From the NCBI GenBank assembly GCA_004794785.1, contig SJOL01008635.1, positions 916,369-980,368 of the forward strand: a DNA stretch of 64,000 bases, given 5' to 3'. The notes beneath the pieces are model-generated. The model was not told the DNA's origin. It was given only the letters and a program-made list of their open reading frames with translations, and made no database searches. The position numbers were made by a program, and so were the translations under genes. This document shows, piece by piece, positions 38,336 to 50,760 of this stretch (the first letter of the stretch is position 1; each line of letters begins with the position of its first letter). This DNA is from Opisthorchis felineus. Taxonomy: Eukaryota > Platyhelminthes > Trematoda > Opisthorchiida > Opisthorchiidae.

Positions 38336-40002
38336 ATGTTTGTAGTTCACGTGATACAGATCAACGGGGGATATTCTCCATACCAATCTGAACCATCCAC
38401 ACCATCTGTCCGTAATATAGAGTACCAGTTATGCTGCCGTTTCTTGTGGTCTTACATGGAAGACATACATGTGGTAGAATGCGCGGTAGAAAAAAATGCA
38501 GAGTATAATGAAATTATCAGGAAAACAGCCGGGCCAAAGGTCAAATCACAGGTCTGCATCGTCAAAAGGAATCACATGTTTGTGCCCCTTGAATTTGGGA
38601 TGGAGATCGCTTGTTTCAGTCAAAGATACATGATGAGACACTACGAAGCTAGTCGCAATCTGTCAACAATGGTCCATCCGCCAGTTGGTATCATCAAAAT
38701 CTACTAAATCTACTGAGCATTTTAGTTGTTGTTTCTTAAGTTTACTGTCACTGATCATATGGGGCATAATTCGTGCACTCTTAGTTCAAACCGGTAAACA
38801 TAAGGATATTATTCTTCTCCCAAATGTCATGCAAGTGCAGTTTGTTTGCAAAACCCTATCTTAGCGGAGATTTTGTCCTGTCAGTGAGGATAAACTATGC
38901 TGAAAAGCCATGATGCACTGTTTCACCGTCTCACTCATATTGGGAGTCATCAGCAATGAACATCTGACGAAGCTCAAGAATGACTCTTTTGGGGAGCATT
39001 TTAAAACTTAATGGTTCTCCACGAGTTTTACGACATTGCAAACTGCTGATGATTCACACTAGTGAGAAGACAGATGGACGGTCCTCCTTGGCTCATGATT
39101 ATCAAATAATGGCAAAATCTCTACTGGAAAATCCAAAAGCTCCTCACTCTACCAATGGGTGGTGGATCCATCTTGAGCTATTATCATGCGGGAAGGCGGA
39201 GACCTAGTAGGAATGCCTACTGGAAGCTGGCGGCATACAATTGAAGTCGGTATGTAATATTCCTTCTGAGACTGATGGAAACTGTCAGACACTTCACCAT
39301 CAATTCAGTCACCAGCTTTTTGCCCACAAGGTAGGTGTATCCATCGAATTTTCAAGAAACGTATTCTGTGCTTGCACACAAAATTTAAGCCAAACAATCG
39401 AATTTGATTGCGTTAGTGGAGGCTGCCGACAAAAAGTGTTTCCTGATACTCACCAGAGAGATGTACTAAACATAGGTCGTCTCTCATTTATATTCGTATG
39501 CACTTCCACTATATGACTGCATCACGAAAAATACCGGGAAGTATGTCGACAAAAAAGCATGTGTAAGGTAACTGGAAGTGGTTTGACAGAACTGATAATG
39601 TTGATAGCTACCAATCGACATGAAGATGGCTATATGATTTGTGGTGGAACCCACTCAAGACCGAATATGTCTAACTTACACACTGATTTCCGGGACGCTG
39701 TTATGGAGAAGGTGCTGGGGCACTATAAAGTTGCCGTGAAAATTGTAAACAAATATATAGATAAAGTGAAAATTTTAGAAGCATTTTAACGTGGGAAACG
39801 CCGAATATTGACTAACACACCAGTTATACTCAGAAGTTCCTCCGATTTCTGGAGTCTTTTGAGAGACCTGACCCCCAGGACTAGAACGAATGTTAAGATT
39901 TCCTGTCTGAGCTCACAGGCAAACACCATGATTACGGGACAACATTTTATACACAAGATAATTCGTAAAGCCAGTTCAACTCAGTTACTGTCAAGACCGT
40001 AA
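38336..40002 (+). pseudogene. run of plus-strand open frames, possible decayed gene or element
   Basis: Five plus-strand frames follow one another: 38,336-38,707 (123 codons), 38,980-39,207 (75), 39,241-39,516 (91), 39,559-39,789 (76) and 39,808-40,002 (64). Such density of same-strand frames occurs nowhere else in the window. It suggests either one coding unit broken by frameshifts and stops, or exons with short introns. I recognise no transposase, protease or other domain. The second and fourth products contain charged, helical-looking stretches. Whether it is host gene or transposon cannot be told from the sequence alone. Confidence 0.3.
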
Positions 40003-40105
40003 CCTGTCTCCAAACGCCAGAGAAGAACAACAGTCACGCCTAATCATCCAAGCTCCGTTCGGATGTTGCACTTAACTACATTCAAAATGAGTCATGTTCC
40101 GTTCG

Positions 40106-40642
40106 TTACACATGAAACCACATCAAAACCTTACAGTTCAAGAGTGATAGCTGAGAAAGTGGAATTACAGCAATGATATTGATTTGCACCTCGGAACTTT
40201 TCAAATTTGTTATGTAAATCTGTGCCACGCACTTCAGAAAATAAAGATGAAGTAGTAAACGGTCAGTTAACTTCAGGAAATGCAGTTGATTCCCATGCGA
40301 ATCAATCGGAAAGGATTTGCAGTGCACGTATCTGTTGAGTGGGAGGAAACAACGAAGGAAGAACTGTTTTAAACTCTGGCTGTGCGCGTTCAGATCACGT
40401 GTCCATCGGCAGATAGATTTGCCAATAAACAGTGGATTTTTCTGTAAGCTGAGTAAACCTCTATAAGCTATGGACCCATAAAGAATAAGCGAAGCAAGAA
40501 ACAAGGAAATTGTTTGGGGGCCAATATATGACCATGCAGCTAGTTGAGCCTGGACACCAAAGCATAGACTACTCGCATGCTTCATTGTAGCATCCACCGT
40601 TACATGGGTAAGGCTCAGTCTACGCTGATGGCCGGTATACAA
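40106..40642 (-). CDS. 178-codon open frame, longest in window
   Basis: This is the longest uninterrupted frame. The product is rich in Leu, Ser, His and Cys, with no domain or signal I recognise. Opposite its 5' end (about 40,560-40,620, plus strand) lies a stretch resembling the 3' part of the retroelement relics at 35 and 50 kb (CTACTCGCATGC then CATCCACCGTTAC). The frame may therefore be the reverse side of an old repeat. Low confidence that it is translated. Confidence 0.2.
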   Translation of the reverse strand: MYTGHQRRLSLTHVTVDATMKHASSLCFGVQAQLAAWSYIGPQTISLFLASLILYGSIAYRGLLSLQKNPLFIGKSICRWTRDLNAHSQSLKQFFLRCFLPLNRYVHCKSFPIDSHGNQLHFLKLTDRLLLHLYFLKCVAQIYITNLKSSEVQINIIAVIPLSQLSLLNCKVLMWFHV

Positions 40643-43600
40643 CTAACAAATGTCCTATCTTTGATGGAAGTATTCACTAGCGCAAAATGACCACCCATTT
40701 ACTGCATAGTCAGACATGCTGTCTTACTTCCAGTGTTTGAAAAATTAGACACTCCATCACGAGGGGCTGCTTAGGCGCCTGAGAGCATAAATATTGCAAG
40801 AGCACAAGTTCAGTCAATATACTCGGATAATTTATTGGAATTGAAAAGCGGTCAATTTCAATTGGAAAATATTCTGGGTTCACGGTAGAACGGCCGCTTA
40901 ATCAAGTTTGTCAACTTTGTAAGTTAAAAGCGGAAAAAGTGGAACACAAGCTCCCAATGGTAAGTGCGAGGCAGTGGGCGCAAACGTACAGTTGATGACT
41001 TTCTCAGGTGCTTGGCCCAGAGCAAGACATTGCCATGTGTTATAACTGAAAACCTTAGCATTTATAGCAATATCCCCATTTTCGGGATTTGGCTGTAGAC
41101 TTCCAGAAGGGGAAACCAGGTGTATCCTGTTTGCAGCCACTAATGTACTTTCACATTTATGAGGATGCTATGGTTGCAAATTGGTTGAGTTCCCCTGAGA
41201 TTCTCAATATGGTCATGGCTATGTTCTTTGGAAACTGTGTGGAGTCGTCGACTTGCGCCCCACCTAGTCTCATAATTTAAATGCGGTGGCCTTGTTTCCA
41301 CTAATGTGAAAGGGCGAAAATAAATGCCAAGCAACTAAGCGTAGCTGATCGTCCATAAATTGTGCAAAGACTTGAGATTCATTTTCAAGAAGAGTCCTGG
41401 TTGGAAAATACTTATACCGCACCCCTAGGAAACTGCGTCAGAATCAGAACATTGATTTACGTTTTTTGACGGTGGCTCGGGAGAAAACGCAGAGGCTTAG
41501 GTCATAAAAGATTAACTAAAACTAAAGAAATGCTGAAACATCCACCCAGTGGATGATGGAAAGTGGAACACTTTTTCATGTAGGAAGCCGGGCTAGTAAA
41601 CTCAACCCCAGAATGAAAACACTGTAGACGCCGAAATTTCATTGCCTCATGAGAATGACTATCCTGGCCCATAATCAGCTGACTGGTTACTCCATTGCAG
41701 ATTATTTTATGACCAACAAACAGAGCTTTAACTTTCTGGGGGCTTAGACTCGTAAAGATCATTCCAACTAAATTATGAGACAACTCACCCGAAATTCCTC
41801 TAACCTTGGTCAACCACCGATAGTGTCATTCAGTTACCTAGCCAACTGAATAAGATGAACACTTTCAAGCTGTCATAAGCCAACTCCTTAGCTTAACGTT
41901 AACGTACTATCTAGCGACTGGAGTATCCGGAATGGCACAGAGTATGGCACTAAACTTCACATCACGGTTAGTACGACCGTAGTTAACGATTTGAAAACGG
42001 TGGACGTGTGATGATGTTTGCTGACAACAAAGTGATGAAAGTCTCTAATACGCACCTAGACTATCCAAGGGTGCATCACTTCACATTCCATAAAGTTTTG
42101 ACAAGATAGCAGGGGAGAACTATCCCTATAACAGCCTATTGGACACCGCTGCTGCTAGACAGCATTTCGCCGTTGTCTGTCAAATGGCGTTTGATCTTTT
42201 CGCCGAGCTAGCCGGTTAGCTTAAAATCACTTCATCACCGTAAAAGAAGACACCTTTAGTGCGCAGTTGGGCGGGAATTTTCCTCCAAGTCTGTTTATGT
42301 TCATAACTTTTGATGGGATGTTTAATAATCCCAACCTCATTTTCAGTCTTCGCCAAAGCCACTTTAGAACTCAACTGGAGGTGTACCTCCAACAACGGAG
42401 AACACATTGGTATGATTAAGTTCAATGCAAAACAAGGAAAATAATTCACTCCACAGGTTTCTACGTGGGCCTGAATTGTTGCATAATAGGTTAGGTCAGT
42501 TCTTGCCCCTACATTTTAGACAGTCCCGCGTGGCACATGCTATGTCCAAGCCCTTCCAGCAAGCCGAACAGGTCTTGGTACAAACAGCTTTTGAATTTTA
42601 GAACGGTTGGTTGAACCTAATAGTACTAGCCGCGATGCACACAACCAAGTCAATGGCTAACCCTAGCAAACTCCGGAGGCACTTGTGGGCTTGACCTGAA
42701 ATACCGTTTTGACAATAGCACTTAAAACCAGTTGGCTACTATTATACAGTATTCCCATTGTTTAACAACCCTTCCCGCAACAACAACCTCTCGGTGCGGA
42801 TGCTCAGCCGTTAACAAGTTTTGAACCAAGTACCTCTAGAATATGGTAGACACCGCTAGGTCTAAATGAGAGTATAACAGATTATTACTTCTGCATAATT
42901 TCTATAATAAACCGTGATTTGTCCATGTTTTTGTGCGACAAATTAAAAGCCCAGGAATCTTACGCGAATATTTTCTTCAACAATAACGCCCAGAAGAATA
43001 AGTGGAAGGTAATTTGGTTGGCAAGACGCTTGTGCTGCTACTGGCTAGTACGCTCTAGGCAAGGCGACCCCTGTTTGGGATTAAATTTAGTTGGAAATTA
43101 GTAATTACCAAATCAACCATTGGTTTTCAGTCCGACATTTGCAAACGGTGTAAGTGCAGCTGGATATTTATAGTGTCCGCTTAGAAATCCTCCACTGAGT
43201 TTTGTTGAGTAGACATGAACTTGATACGTGGAGTAGGCTTTCGCCGGAGTAAATTGCTTTATCTTTATGCTCATAGTAAATGAGTCACCGTTTGTGGCTT
43301 TTCACCGAACTGTCAGTGAACTACTCAAACGCTATTAATAACCCAGTAGTGATCCTCAAGCTCAGGAAACAGCTCCAATCAAAAAGAATATAATAACTTC
43401 TCACGATGCGATCATAAATGATTAAGTTCCTAGAATGTGACGTGCATATTTGGTTTCGTGTATCAATTCTGTCAGCCAAAAATCTTCATTACGTTTGTTT
43501 ACTTGGTACATACCTGAGATGATCAAAATAAGCTGAGATTTGAAGTTTTTGCCCTATATAAAGCGACGGCAGCAGTTTTTCATCGCTACAATTTTGTGGC

Positions 43601-45503
43601 TTCATTCTTCCTGGACTCATATTCCTTGATCGTTTACAATGATCTTACCCTGCCCATTGAAGTGAATGTATGCTGTATTGCAAATTCTTTTACAACAAAA
43701 CAAATTCGTCTAACCAACATGTTAGGAGTAGTAATTGGTTCATTGTTTTACAGTAAAGTATGGCATATATATACAAACGAGATGAAATTCCGGAGAGTTC
43801 GATGAATAACATGCAAGCCTAAGTCACGTGGTGCTGGCGTCTATTGTTGGTTGACCATAAATAGCATGACAATTCTTTACTTTGATGAAAATAATCGGTA
43901 GACCAAACAACAGTTCACAAGCGTGTGCAAAATATAATAGCTTTTTTGTTTCATAAGCTTGCACCGGTTGCCCCAACAAACCTAAAATATTATGGTCACT
44001 ACTCCACTAGTCAACCTCGTTATGTTATGGTAGAAATCGCATTAAACTTTTCAAACAGGCCTAAGTTACCTGTTTTGCTTGAACACTGAGGAAACTACTG
44101 TTCCTCCACCTATCCTACAGTCATTGCTGAAAAAGAATCCATCTTTGGTGTTCATAATTTAGTAAGCAACTTCGTAAAGCCCAGGCGCTACCTCCAAACC
44201 AGTAGAAACGTTATAAACATTGGGACGGTACGGAATTCGTTTTCAGCGGAAATATTTTAAAAGGAAATATACGCATAAAGAGAAATCCGTTGCCTACTTT
44301 TGACCTTTAATTTCGGCGATATTTTTCCATGCCCTCACACAATATCTCACGACACTTGACCGCCGTCCCATTTTTTTCAGAAAGTTGTAATTGGCCTGCT
44401 TAAGCCATATGAAATGTTATCCCAAATCAAATGGTTGTCGGAATTCCGGATGGAACTCTGGGGTTTATTCAAAATTCCTGCCGCTCATTACCAGTGCGTC
44501 TGTTTGTGACAGTGGTGAAGAAACTGCCAATGATGTTTGTTTTCTTCCCAGAGTTCACAAAAGCAACTCCAGTTTTAGCATCCCGATAGTTTGCTAGGCA
44601 TGAACACACCACCGGAATATGAACCTGAAAATGCACGTGTGCCTGTAAAGCTCGTGGTTATGTTGAAAATCTAGAACCGGTTTGCACATTAGAAGGTTTC
44701 CAAGTGTCCTTAATCTGCTGACTGGCGACCAAAGGTAAAGCATTTTAAGCCTTTAACGGACAATCTCTCCGCATTTCACCATGTAAGCCGAGTGATTCGC
44801 GCGGATGTTGCCAGGCTAGCATTACCAAAATCCTCTTGCGTGAAGCAAGCACTAAAGATGACACCATACGTATACATGTATAAATGGAAATCTTTAAGGT
44901 CAAAACGACGCAGTTGTATAGGATGTTGTAACATCTCATTCTAATACGATGTATTTTGAATTTAAAAGTCTTCAATTATACACCACATTTCAGTCAGCTG
45001 AGTTTGGCCCGTAAGTGCACGTAAGTTCTTAAGTATCCACCTGTCATACTTATTCTGGCTGTGCTACAGTATATCTGATATTACTGGATGGATATCTGAG
45101 ACAAGGAAGGGTTGCCAGGGAATCTTTTTAGCCCATATATGCAACACGTTTGGCAAACACACGCTCAGGTTTTTGTTATGTCCAAGATATAATGTAACCG
45201 CGGCCTTGCAACCGAAAAACTACTAAATAGGTGAATAAAAGAATCTGAATTGTAACCGGAAGTACGGACATCACGACCAACGGAACTCCAGCTTGCCAGA
45301 TCTCTGCTCAACTGGTATACGAAGACAATACTCTCTGTTACCTTTTATGTACTTGAATTTTGAGTGCAATTAGCGGTTGTACTGCCCAATGAGTCCAGAC
45401 CCGAATACATCATTACCGTGAATCATCCCTTGCCTGTTTTCCATAATGGGCCAGGATTCTATAGTATCCAGGTGCAAAAGGCTGCATTCTCTTCTAGGCT
45501 GTA
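40643..45503. other. no firmly supported feature
   Basis: Open frames of 60-103 codons occur on both strands (the longest at 41,502-41,813, minus), without convincing splice borders. Sequence at about 42,460-42,760 looks slightly more GC-rich and repeat-like, but no second copy was found by eye. Confidence 0.25.
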
Positions 45504-45767
45504 ATGACATGGAAGTTCAAAATTATAAAGCGTCCTGGATCGTCGGCTACGAAAGCAAACGAGCTAGTGGGTGGAACAATGTCAAGTGGCAGTGTGGGAC
45601 CTGACATCCGAGTTCGCGATTCAATGACACAGTGTCAGACTGAGATCATTCAGTTCTGTCTATTTTGCTTGTTTTGGCTAACTGTGGTTACCGGGTTTCT
45701 TGGGTTCTTGTGTTTTCTTCTGCATTGCGGTAAAAACATCTACAAGGACGAATGTGCAGTGATTTGA
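45504..45767 (+). CDS. open frame with one predicted membrane segment
   Basis: An 87-codon plus frame ending in a stop contains a long hydrophobic segment at residues about 52-74 (FCLFCLFWLTVVTGFLGF) followed by a short polar tail. It could be the last exon of a single-pass membrane protein. Register 2 is also open over its first half, and the minus strand has a 76-codon frame, so this may be chance. Confidence 0.2.
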   Translation: MTWKFKIIKRPGSSATKANELVGGTMSSGSVGPDIRVRDSMTQCQTEIIQFCLFCLFWLTVVTGFLGFLCFLLHCGKNIYKDECAVI

Positions 45768-46642
45768 AAGCCTTATCACCAGCGTTGGTGAGCAAAAGCG
45801 AATCGATAAGGGGAGTCGCAGATGAGTAGTCAACATATGAGCATAGTTGTAAGAGGACCTGTATGCTCGTAGGTCAACCAAACCTTGCACTGGGTCACTC
45901 AGTAACATGAGGCTTTTCCTAGAGTTAGAATAAGAGATAATTCTCTGAAGTGCAGCATATCGTATGCGCCTGTCGAAACGGATCCAAAAAGAGTCCTTAA
46001 TCAGGTGAAGTCAAAGATTGGTTAATTCATTACTTCGAACTGGAGTGTGACAGCTGGATCTCTATGGATAATCAGACAGTACAACCTATATTTAGATAGT
46101 AGGCTTCAACCGGAAGTTTTGTACTATTTTGAAAACAACTTATCTCATTTAAGACATATGTAGCTATCCTAGACAATTAAACTAATAAAGTTCGAGTGAT
46201 CCTATTTATGTCAGATGCGTCGTGTGAAGTTAATTCAAGCTAACGGTAACCCTACAGAACTAAAAGTGAGAACGAGAGAAGGATTGCTCGCTGAAAATTT
46301 TTCGACGACCTCTTAACTCCTGGAAGAGCAGACAAAGATATTCACATCTTTGGTGGGTGCTAGTGCATCCATCTGCTCCAAACTACTAAGAATGACAACG
46401 AAAGCAATGCCAAACAATTTGAGTTCTTAATTGCCGAAAAACGCGTTTGGTGCCCCGGACTTAAGTGTTTGGGAGGAATAATGAATGTAGTGCTTGATTA
46501 GATTTCAAAGCTTGATACGAAAGCTACTTCGAATGCTTTGAAGATATGTAATTCGGTTTTTTTACTTGATTCACTACTGAACAGACGCCGAAAGAACGCC
46601 AGATTTGAGTAGCGTACGCTGAATTTCAATCTGCGAACTTAC

Positions 46643-46707
46643 CAGCTGAATAGCAAACTTTATTTATGAGTGTTTCCATTTTATGTGGTTCGCTTTCTTT
46701 CGAAAAT
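46643..46707 (-). CDS. candidate downstream exon of the LIM gene
   Basis: A 65-nt exon between acceptor AGTTAGCAG and donor GTAAGT, phase 2 in and 1 out, reading SKESEPHKMETLINKVCYS. It lies on the same strand about 0.4 kb beyond the exon at 47,106-47,179. Its entry phase (2) does not match that exon's exit phase (0), so at least one exon between them is missing. Polar, no domain. Confidence 0.33.
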
Positions 46708-47105
46708 CTGCTAACTTAATGAGACGATTGTTCAGCATGATTTATTCACATTACCATCAATCTTTGCCCAGGAAATCGTGAAGCCTTGTTAGATGTTTCT
46801 ATTTGAGGTTGTTCAATGTAACTCAAAGTCATCCTATCACCCATAGAGTTCCCAGATAGATATTGTTAGATCACACTCTCACCCCAGTTCTGCCGAAGCG
46901 CGCATCTTAAAAAAAGCTGAAGTATTGACTGTTCCCAGGATGTTTACTTTCGGTTAAACCAATTTAACTTATTTTTATCGGTTTTAATAGCTTAGCAATG
47001 ATTATTTCAGTTCAACTTTGTTTTTTTTACACTGTGGCGTACCCAATATTTTCCCGTAACATTTTTGTGATATTGAAACGAAAATAAATATAACTGACAA
47101 CTCAC

Positions 47106-47179
47106 GCTGTTTTGGTGCGCCGCCTTTGAAGACTTAAGAAAGGCTGCATCTCCTGTGCTTATACTGGAGAAGCTTCCCG
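47106..47179 (-). CDS. candidate exon following the third LIM domain
   Basis: The exon is 74 nt, with acceptor CCACGTACACAG and donor GTGAGT, phase 1 in and 0 out. The entry phase matches the exit phase of the LIM exon at 49,212-49,285. The reading GSFSSISTGDAAFLKSSKAA is Ser/Ala-rich and linker-like. It would be the interdomain or tail segment after LIM 3. Strong splice sites and a matching phase support it; there is no homology evidence. Confidence 0.42.
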
Positions 47180-49211
47180 CTGTGTACGTGGAATGGAACA
47201 ATGAGAATATATATGCACGGATATGTGTGCTGAATAGGAGGGACGATCTGCAGAGTAATCATAGAATTCCATCTGAAGGGCGGGCTTTTCCGTGAACTAA
47301 CTCTGCGTTGCTGTATGAAGCAGCAGTGTATGTGTGTTGAGTATTTGTGCGTGTGTGACATTTAGCAACTCCCTCGAGAAAAGGTGACAAGAAAAGGTCC
47401 ATTCTGCTTCATTATTCAGATAACAAATTTTACAGAATAAACCATCAGTACATGTTCTTTTTGTTAAATGTCCAGGTGGAACTTGGGCTAGAGCTCTTGC
47501 ATGTACACTATATGATTTTTTCCCTCCCTGCTCTGGGGCTTATAAGGCCATCGGATCTACTTGTCTGATGACTGGTTGCCTGGGGTTATCCCGCTAACGT
47601 GCTTGCTCCTTACTTGGCTAGGTTCGTAGGTGGGAGCTAATTAAAAAAACATAGAGATTCTACTGGGATGAACATCAACGAACGAAATAAAAATTTTAAA
47701 AGCATAGTTTTTTCGCAACAAACTTAAATAACTGACAATGAAGAGGATTCTAGATACTCAACTTTAGAAGTCATCAGGACATCAGATTAGGCGACGGGAG
47801 CAACCGCATCACCAAAGTTCTCAATGTATAGTTTGGGATGCTTGGGCTCGGTTTTAGCTATATATCTACAAATCACATAGAATATGGGTCAAAAATTTAG
47901 CTAGGGAGCACAGAGACATTAGTTGGCTTTTCTCTGTCTTACATAAACATGTGTAGACATACGATCATTGCTGCTGAGCATGCTTGCATGGCAACCGTTT
48001 TTTGATATTCCATTCAGGTCCGACTACACAGACTCGTGCACATAAGAGGACGTTGTGGGTTTAGGCTACCTGTTCAGCCCACTGATGCAAATCCAAGAGG
48101 ACGGTGTGATAGAATAAAATAGAAGAGACAGTTCTTAAGCTGCCAACAAAATTTGTAACTTCCCCAACATCGTTTGGTCATGTGAGGCACCTGGACAACT
48201 GAAACCCACAATATATACAGCCAGTGTAGCCCGCAGCATTCAAGTCCGTCTACCATTTCAAACTGTCAGCTTAAGCTCAGTCAAGCAGGGAAGCGGCCAA
48301 GTGGCCACATAGTGGTAGCCACTACTAACCATTAATCAACATGGTCCACACAAATCTCGTCAGGTCTTCTCTAGAGCCATTCGGAGCCTAACATTCTGAC
48401 CGGTCCATAGGTGAAAAGCAGATACAGTGAAACAAGGCATAACAAACTACAATAAAATTAAACAAGACAACAGAAAATACATTTGTAATACAGATTTATG
48501 TTATGGACAAAAGGTAGGGGCTTCGAAACTCTAACCAACTGATTGCACTGGCGAAACACAGGACTTTTACGGGTTTGTTGGCAGCGCTGCGGATGGAGGC
48601 GGGGGCTTATACTACTAACACTTTCCAGCATGCACGGGTAACGCGCGGACGAACCGATTTAGATATTCGTTTCACTGCGCACTAATGGCGTAAACTCGGC
48701 CGTGGCTGACTTTAAAACGAACTGGCCGGTCAGAGCTCCCAGTTCAACTACTGGTTAGGCATTCGAAACCTGCATACCCTTCAGTATATTTCGGTGTGGC
48801 CCAAGTTTATTGAGTAGCTGAAAATTTCCAAAACATAAATTTATGTAGACGGCTGGGCAGCCATCTTCTTTTTCAAACTCACAAACAGGTTCTACTCATC
48901 TTTCCAGATTCACCCAAATGCACTGCACATGTTTCAACCCACATTTTGTTGCTTTCATATGGAAAGATAGCTGAACACTGCATGTTCTATCATCACTATG
49001 TAACGTGAAACATTGGCGGTGCAGGTCCACTGATACAAAGTAACGCCAAGCGATTCACCTGGATCAATAATAGGGATGTTCTGTCGTGTCGCGCAACTTC
49101 AAGTCACAACGAATAAACTTATTGATGTAATCGAATTAAATGTATTCAAACGCACAAAGACCATTGGTTTTGACAAGTCGATCAAAAACAGATCCCAGGA
49201 TAATAACTTAC
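47180..49211. other. presumed intron of the LIM gene
   Basis: A 38-nt segment near 48,900 (between TGTGCAG and GTGAGT, minus) could be a further small exon. A GC-richer patch at 48,560-48,730 and repeat-like text at 47,540-47,640 were noted, without an identifiable family. Confidence 0.3.
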
Positions 49212-49285
49212 TGCGCATGTTCACAACTTGTTTGTAGTGTGCAGTACAATACGGCACTCCATCATGCACGCCATAACGGCCAGAA
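49212..49285 (-). CDS. LIM domain 3, second-half exon
   Basis: The exon is 74 nt, with acceptor ATATTTCCCACAG and donor GTAAGT, phase 2 in and 1 out. It supplies the last two zinc ligands of the third LIM domain in VPYCTAHYKQVV (Cys-x2-His). With the preceding exon the spacing from the last Cys of the first half is 17 residues, inside the LIM consensus of 16-21. The SGRYGVHDG stretch before it is the usual beta-hairpin region of second LIM fingers. The 75-nt intron to the first half is compact, which makes the pairing unambiguous. LIM domains bind two zinc ions and mediate protein-protein contacts, often at the actin cytoskeleton; the partner here is unknown. Confidence 0.88.
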
Positions 49286-49360
49286 CTGTGGGAAATATAT
49301 ATTTTTAATCAGTTAAATTGAGGTAGGAACCTGCGCATTTTAGTGAGCCCACTGACTTAC

Positions 49361-49503
49361 TTTAGAACTCGCTGGCACACACCGCATTTAAAGCAACTTT
49401 TGTGGTAAATTCGTTTCATAATACACAGTTGATCAGCTGGGTGAACTTTGGTCGCGCAGCGATAACAGTTGCTGGATTCCTGGGTTCCATCTGGCTCGTT
49501 TAC
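49361..49503 (-). CDS. LIM domain 3, first-half exon
   Basis: The exon is 143 nt, with acceptor ATATTCTCTCAG and donor GTAAGT, phase 0 in and 2 out. It reads CYRCATKVHPADQL, then RIYHKSCFKCGVC: zinc ligands Cys13, Cys16, His34, Cys37, Cys40 and Cys43 of the exon, spacing C-x2-C-x17-H-x2-C-x2-C-x2-C, an exact LIM signature. Twelve linker residues precede the first Cys. The VxPAxxL and YHxxCFxC elements resemble LIM domains of cytoskeletal proteins (EPLIN/LASP/CRP type), but I cannot assign the subfamily. The exon has one codon more than its counterparts at 63.6 and 53.0 kb. Confidence 0.9.
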
Positions 49504-49565
49504 CTGAGAGAATATTATACACCGTGTAGTGAGAATTCAAATCATGTAAAACGTAAAATGCTCAC

Positions 49566-49579
49566 TCGCATAAAGACGC
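49566..49579 (-). CDS. candidate 14-nt microexon between LIM 2 and LIM 3
   Basis: GCGTCTTTATGCGA lies between acceptor GATTTTTGACGTATCAG and donor GTGAGC. Its phases (1 in, 0 out) are exactly those needed to join the end of LIM 2 (52,635-52,708, phase 1) to the start of LIM 3 (49,361-49,503, phase 0). It would add only four codons, placing the two LIM domains close together. The splice sites are good, but at 14 nt chance is hard to exclude. Confidence 0.33.
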
Positions 49580-50439
49580 CTGATACGTCAAAAATCAGCA
49601 CTAGTTTTTGCATACTAAACAACATTTAACCAGTGTGTCTCCCTGTTTAGATACCTGGATATTCTCAACTGAAATCTGATGGTCGAGATCCAACTCGGGT
49701 TTTAGTTCGCATTCGACCTAAAACGATAAGTAATGGTGAGAAGTAACTAGTAGCTTTCAATATTATGGTTTCTACCTAGTGACCGGAAAGAGTCCCTGGC
49801 GGTCATCCGAAATACAAGCAACTACTGGAAATTGAAGATAGATTCTCAATTCTGTTAGTGCCTCAGTAGCTAAAACCAAAATAAATCTGTCCAGGAGATA
49901 TGATTGTTTTTCCTGGTGGATACACATGCATTTGAAAGCAAATTGTTGCCAACAGCAGCGTATTTTGCATGGTTACTAGTTTTGAATCTTTTGCATAGCT
50001 TGGTGAAAACTTTTTGCCTCGGTTTTATGGTTTTTATTTTTAAGATTTTGGTAAGGACAACTGGTTTGTCACCAAGACTTTGATCCTTTCGATGGCTATC
50101 GTAGTTTCTGAAAATTCAAGTCTTGGAGAAGATTCGTGGGTTGTTCTACTTTTCCGTAACTGTAAAACCTCTCAGAATAGTTTTTTTTGCGACATCACTG
50201 TATGCTGTCTTGCAGTATACTGATGAAATTTGACACTGATTTTCTCTCAGTATTATTGATCCCTGCATTTTCTACTAAAATATGAGCTTAACAACTATAT
50301 TAGAAAGTGCTTGGTGTACATGAGAGAAGTGGCGTGTCTATTTCAGCTAATTCATCTGTACATGAACGTACACTTCCTGGTCGGCACTCATCAGTGCCGT
50401 TTATATGGTGTGGGTGTAAGGAGGGAATTTCTTCGCCAC
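49580..50439. other. presumed intron, nothing recognised
   Basis: No repeat or exon identified. Confidence 0.3.
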
Positions 50440-50760
50440 GAAGTCGGCTATTAGAAACACCAACTAAGCAGTTACAAGCTATTGGACAGGAAAACAAACG
50501 TCTCATATGCACACAGCTTTTGAAAAATGAACATTCTCGCGCGTTTCCTTGTACTTTCATGGATATTCATTGACTATCACGCAGTTGTAAACGAACACTG
50601 CAAAGTAGTTCCACAAGTTCCGTAATGAACTTCAACTTCGCGAGGCGGAGTTTCGAGACGACCACAGACTACTCGCATGTCGCATCAGCAGTATCCGCCT
50701 TCTGTGACTACTATCAGACGTAATATTTGGTTCTAACGCCCGCTTCACTGTCACACCAGA
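50440..50760 (+). mobile_element. retroelement 3' relic, homologous to 35.1-35.4 kb
   Basis: Plus-strand sequence here matches the reverse complement of about 35,140-35,385 in several collinear blocks: the CTATTGGACAGGAA block, GGATATTCATTGACTATC, and CTGCAAAGTAGTTCCACAA. In the 35-kb copy this sequence lies directly after RT coding sequence, so I interpret both as 3' sequence of one non-LTR family. This copy is on the strand opposite to the LIM gene, within a presumed intron. An 88-codon plus frame (50,307-50,573) overlaps it and is not considered a gene. Confidence 0.55.

Noticed and set aside
50307..50573. 88-codon plus frame that looked like a coiled-coil exon
   Set aside because: The underlying DNA matches the sequence downstream of RT at 35 kb on the other strand, so it is retroelement 3' sequence.
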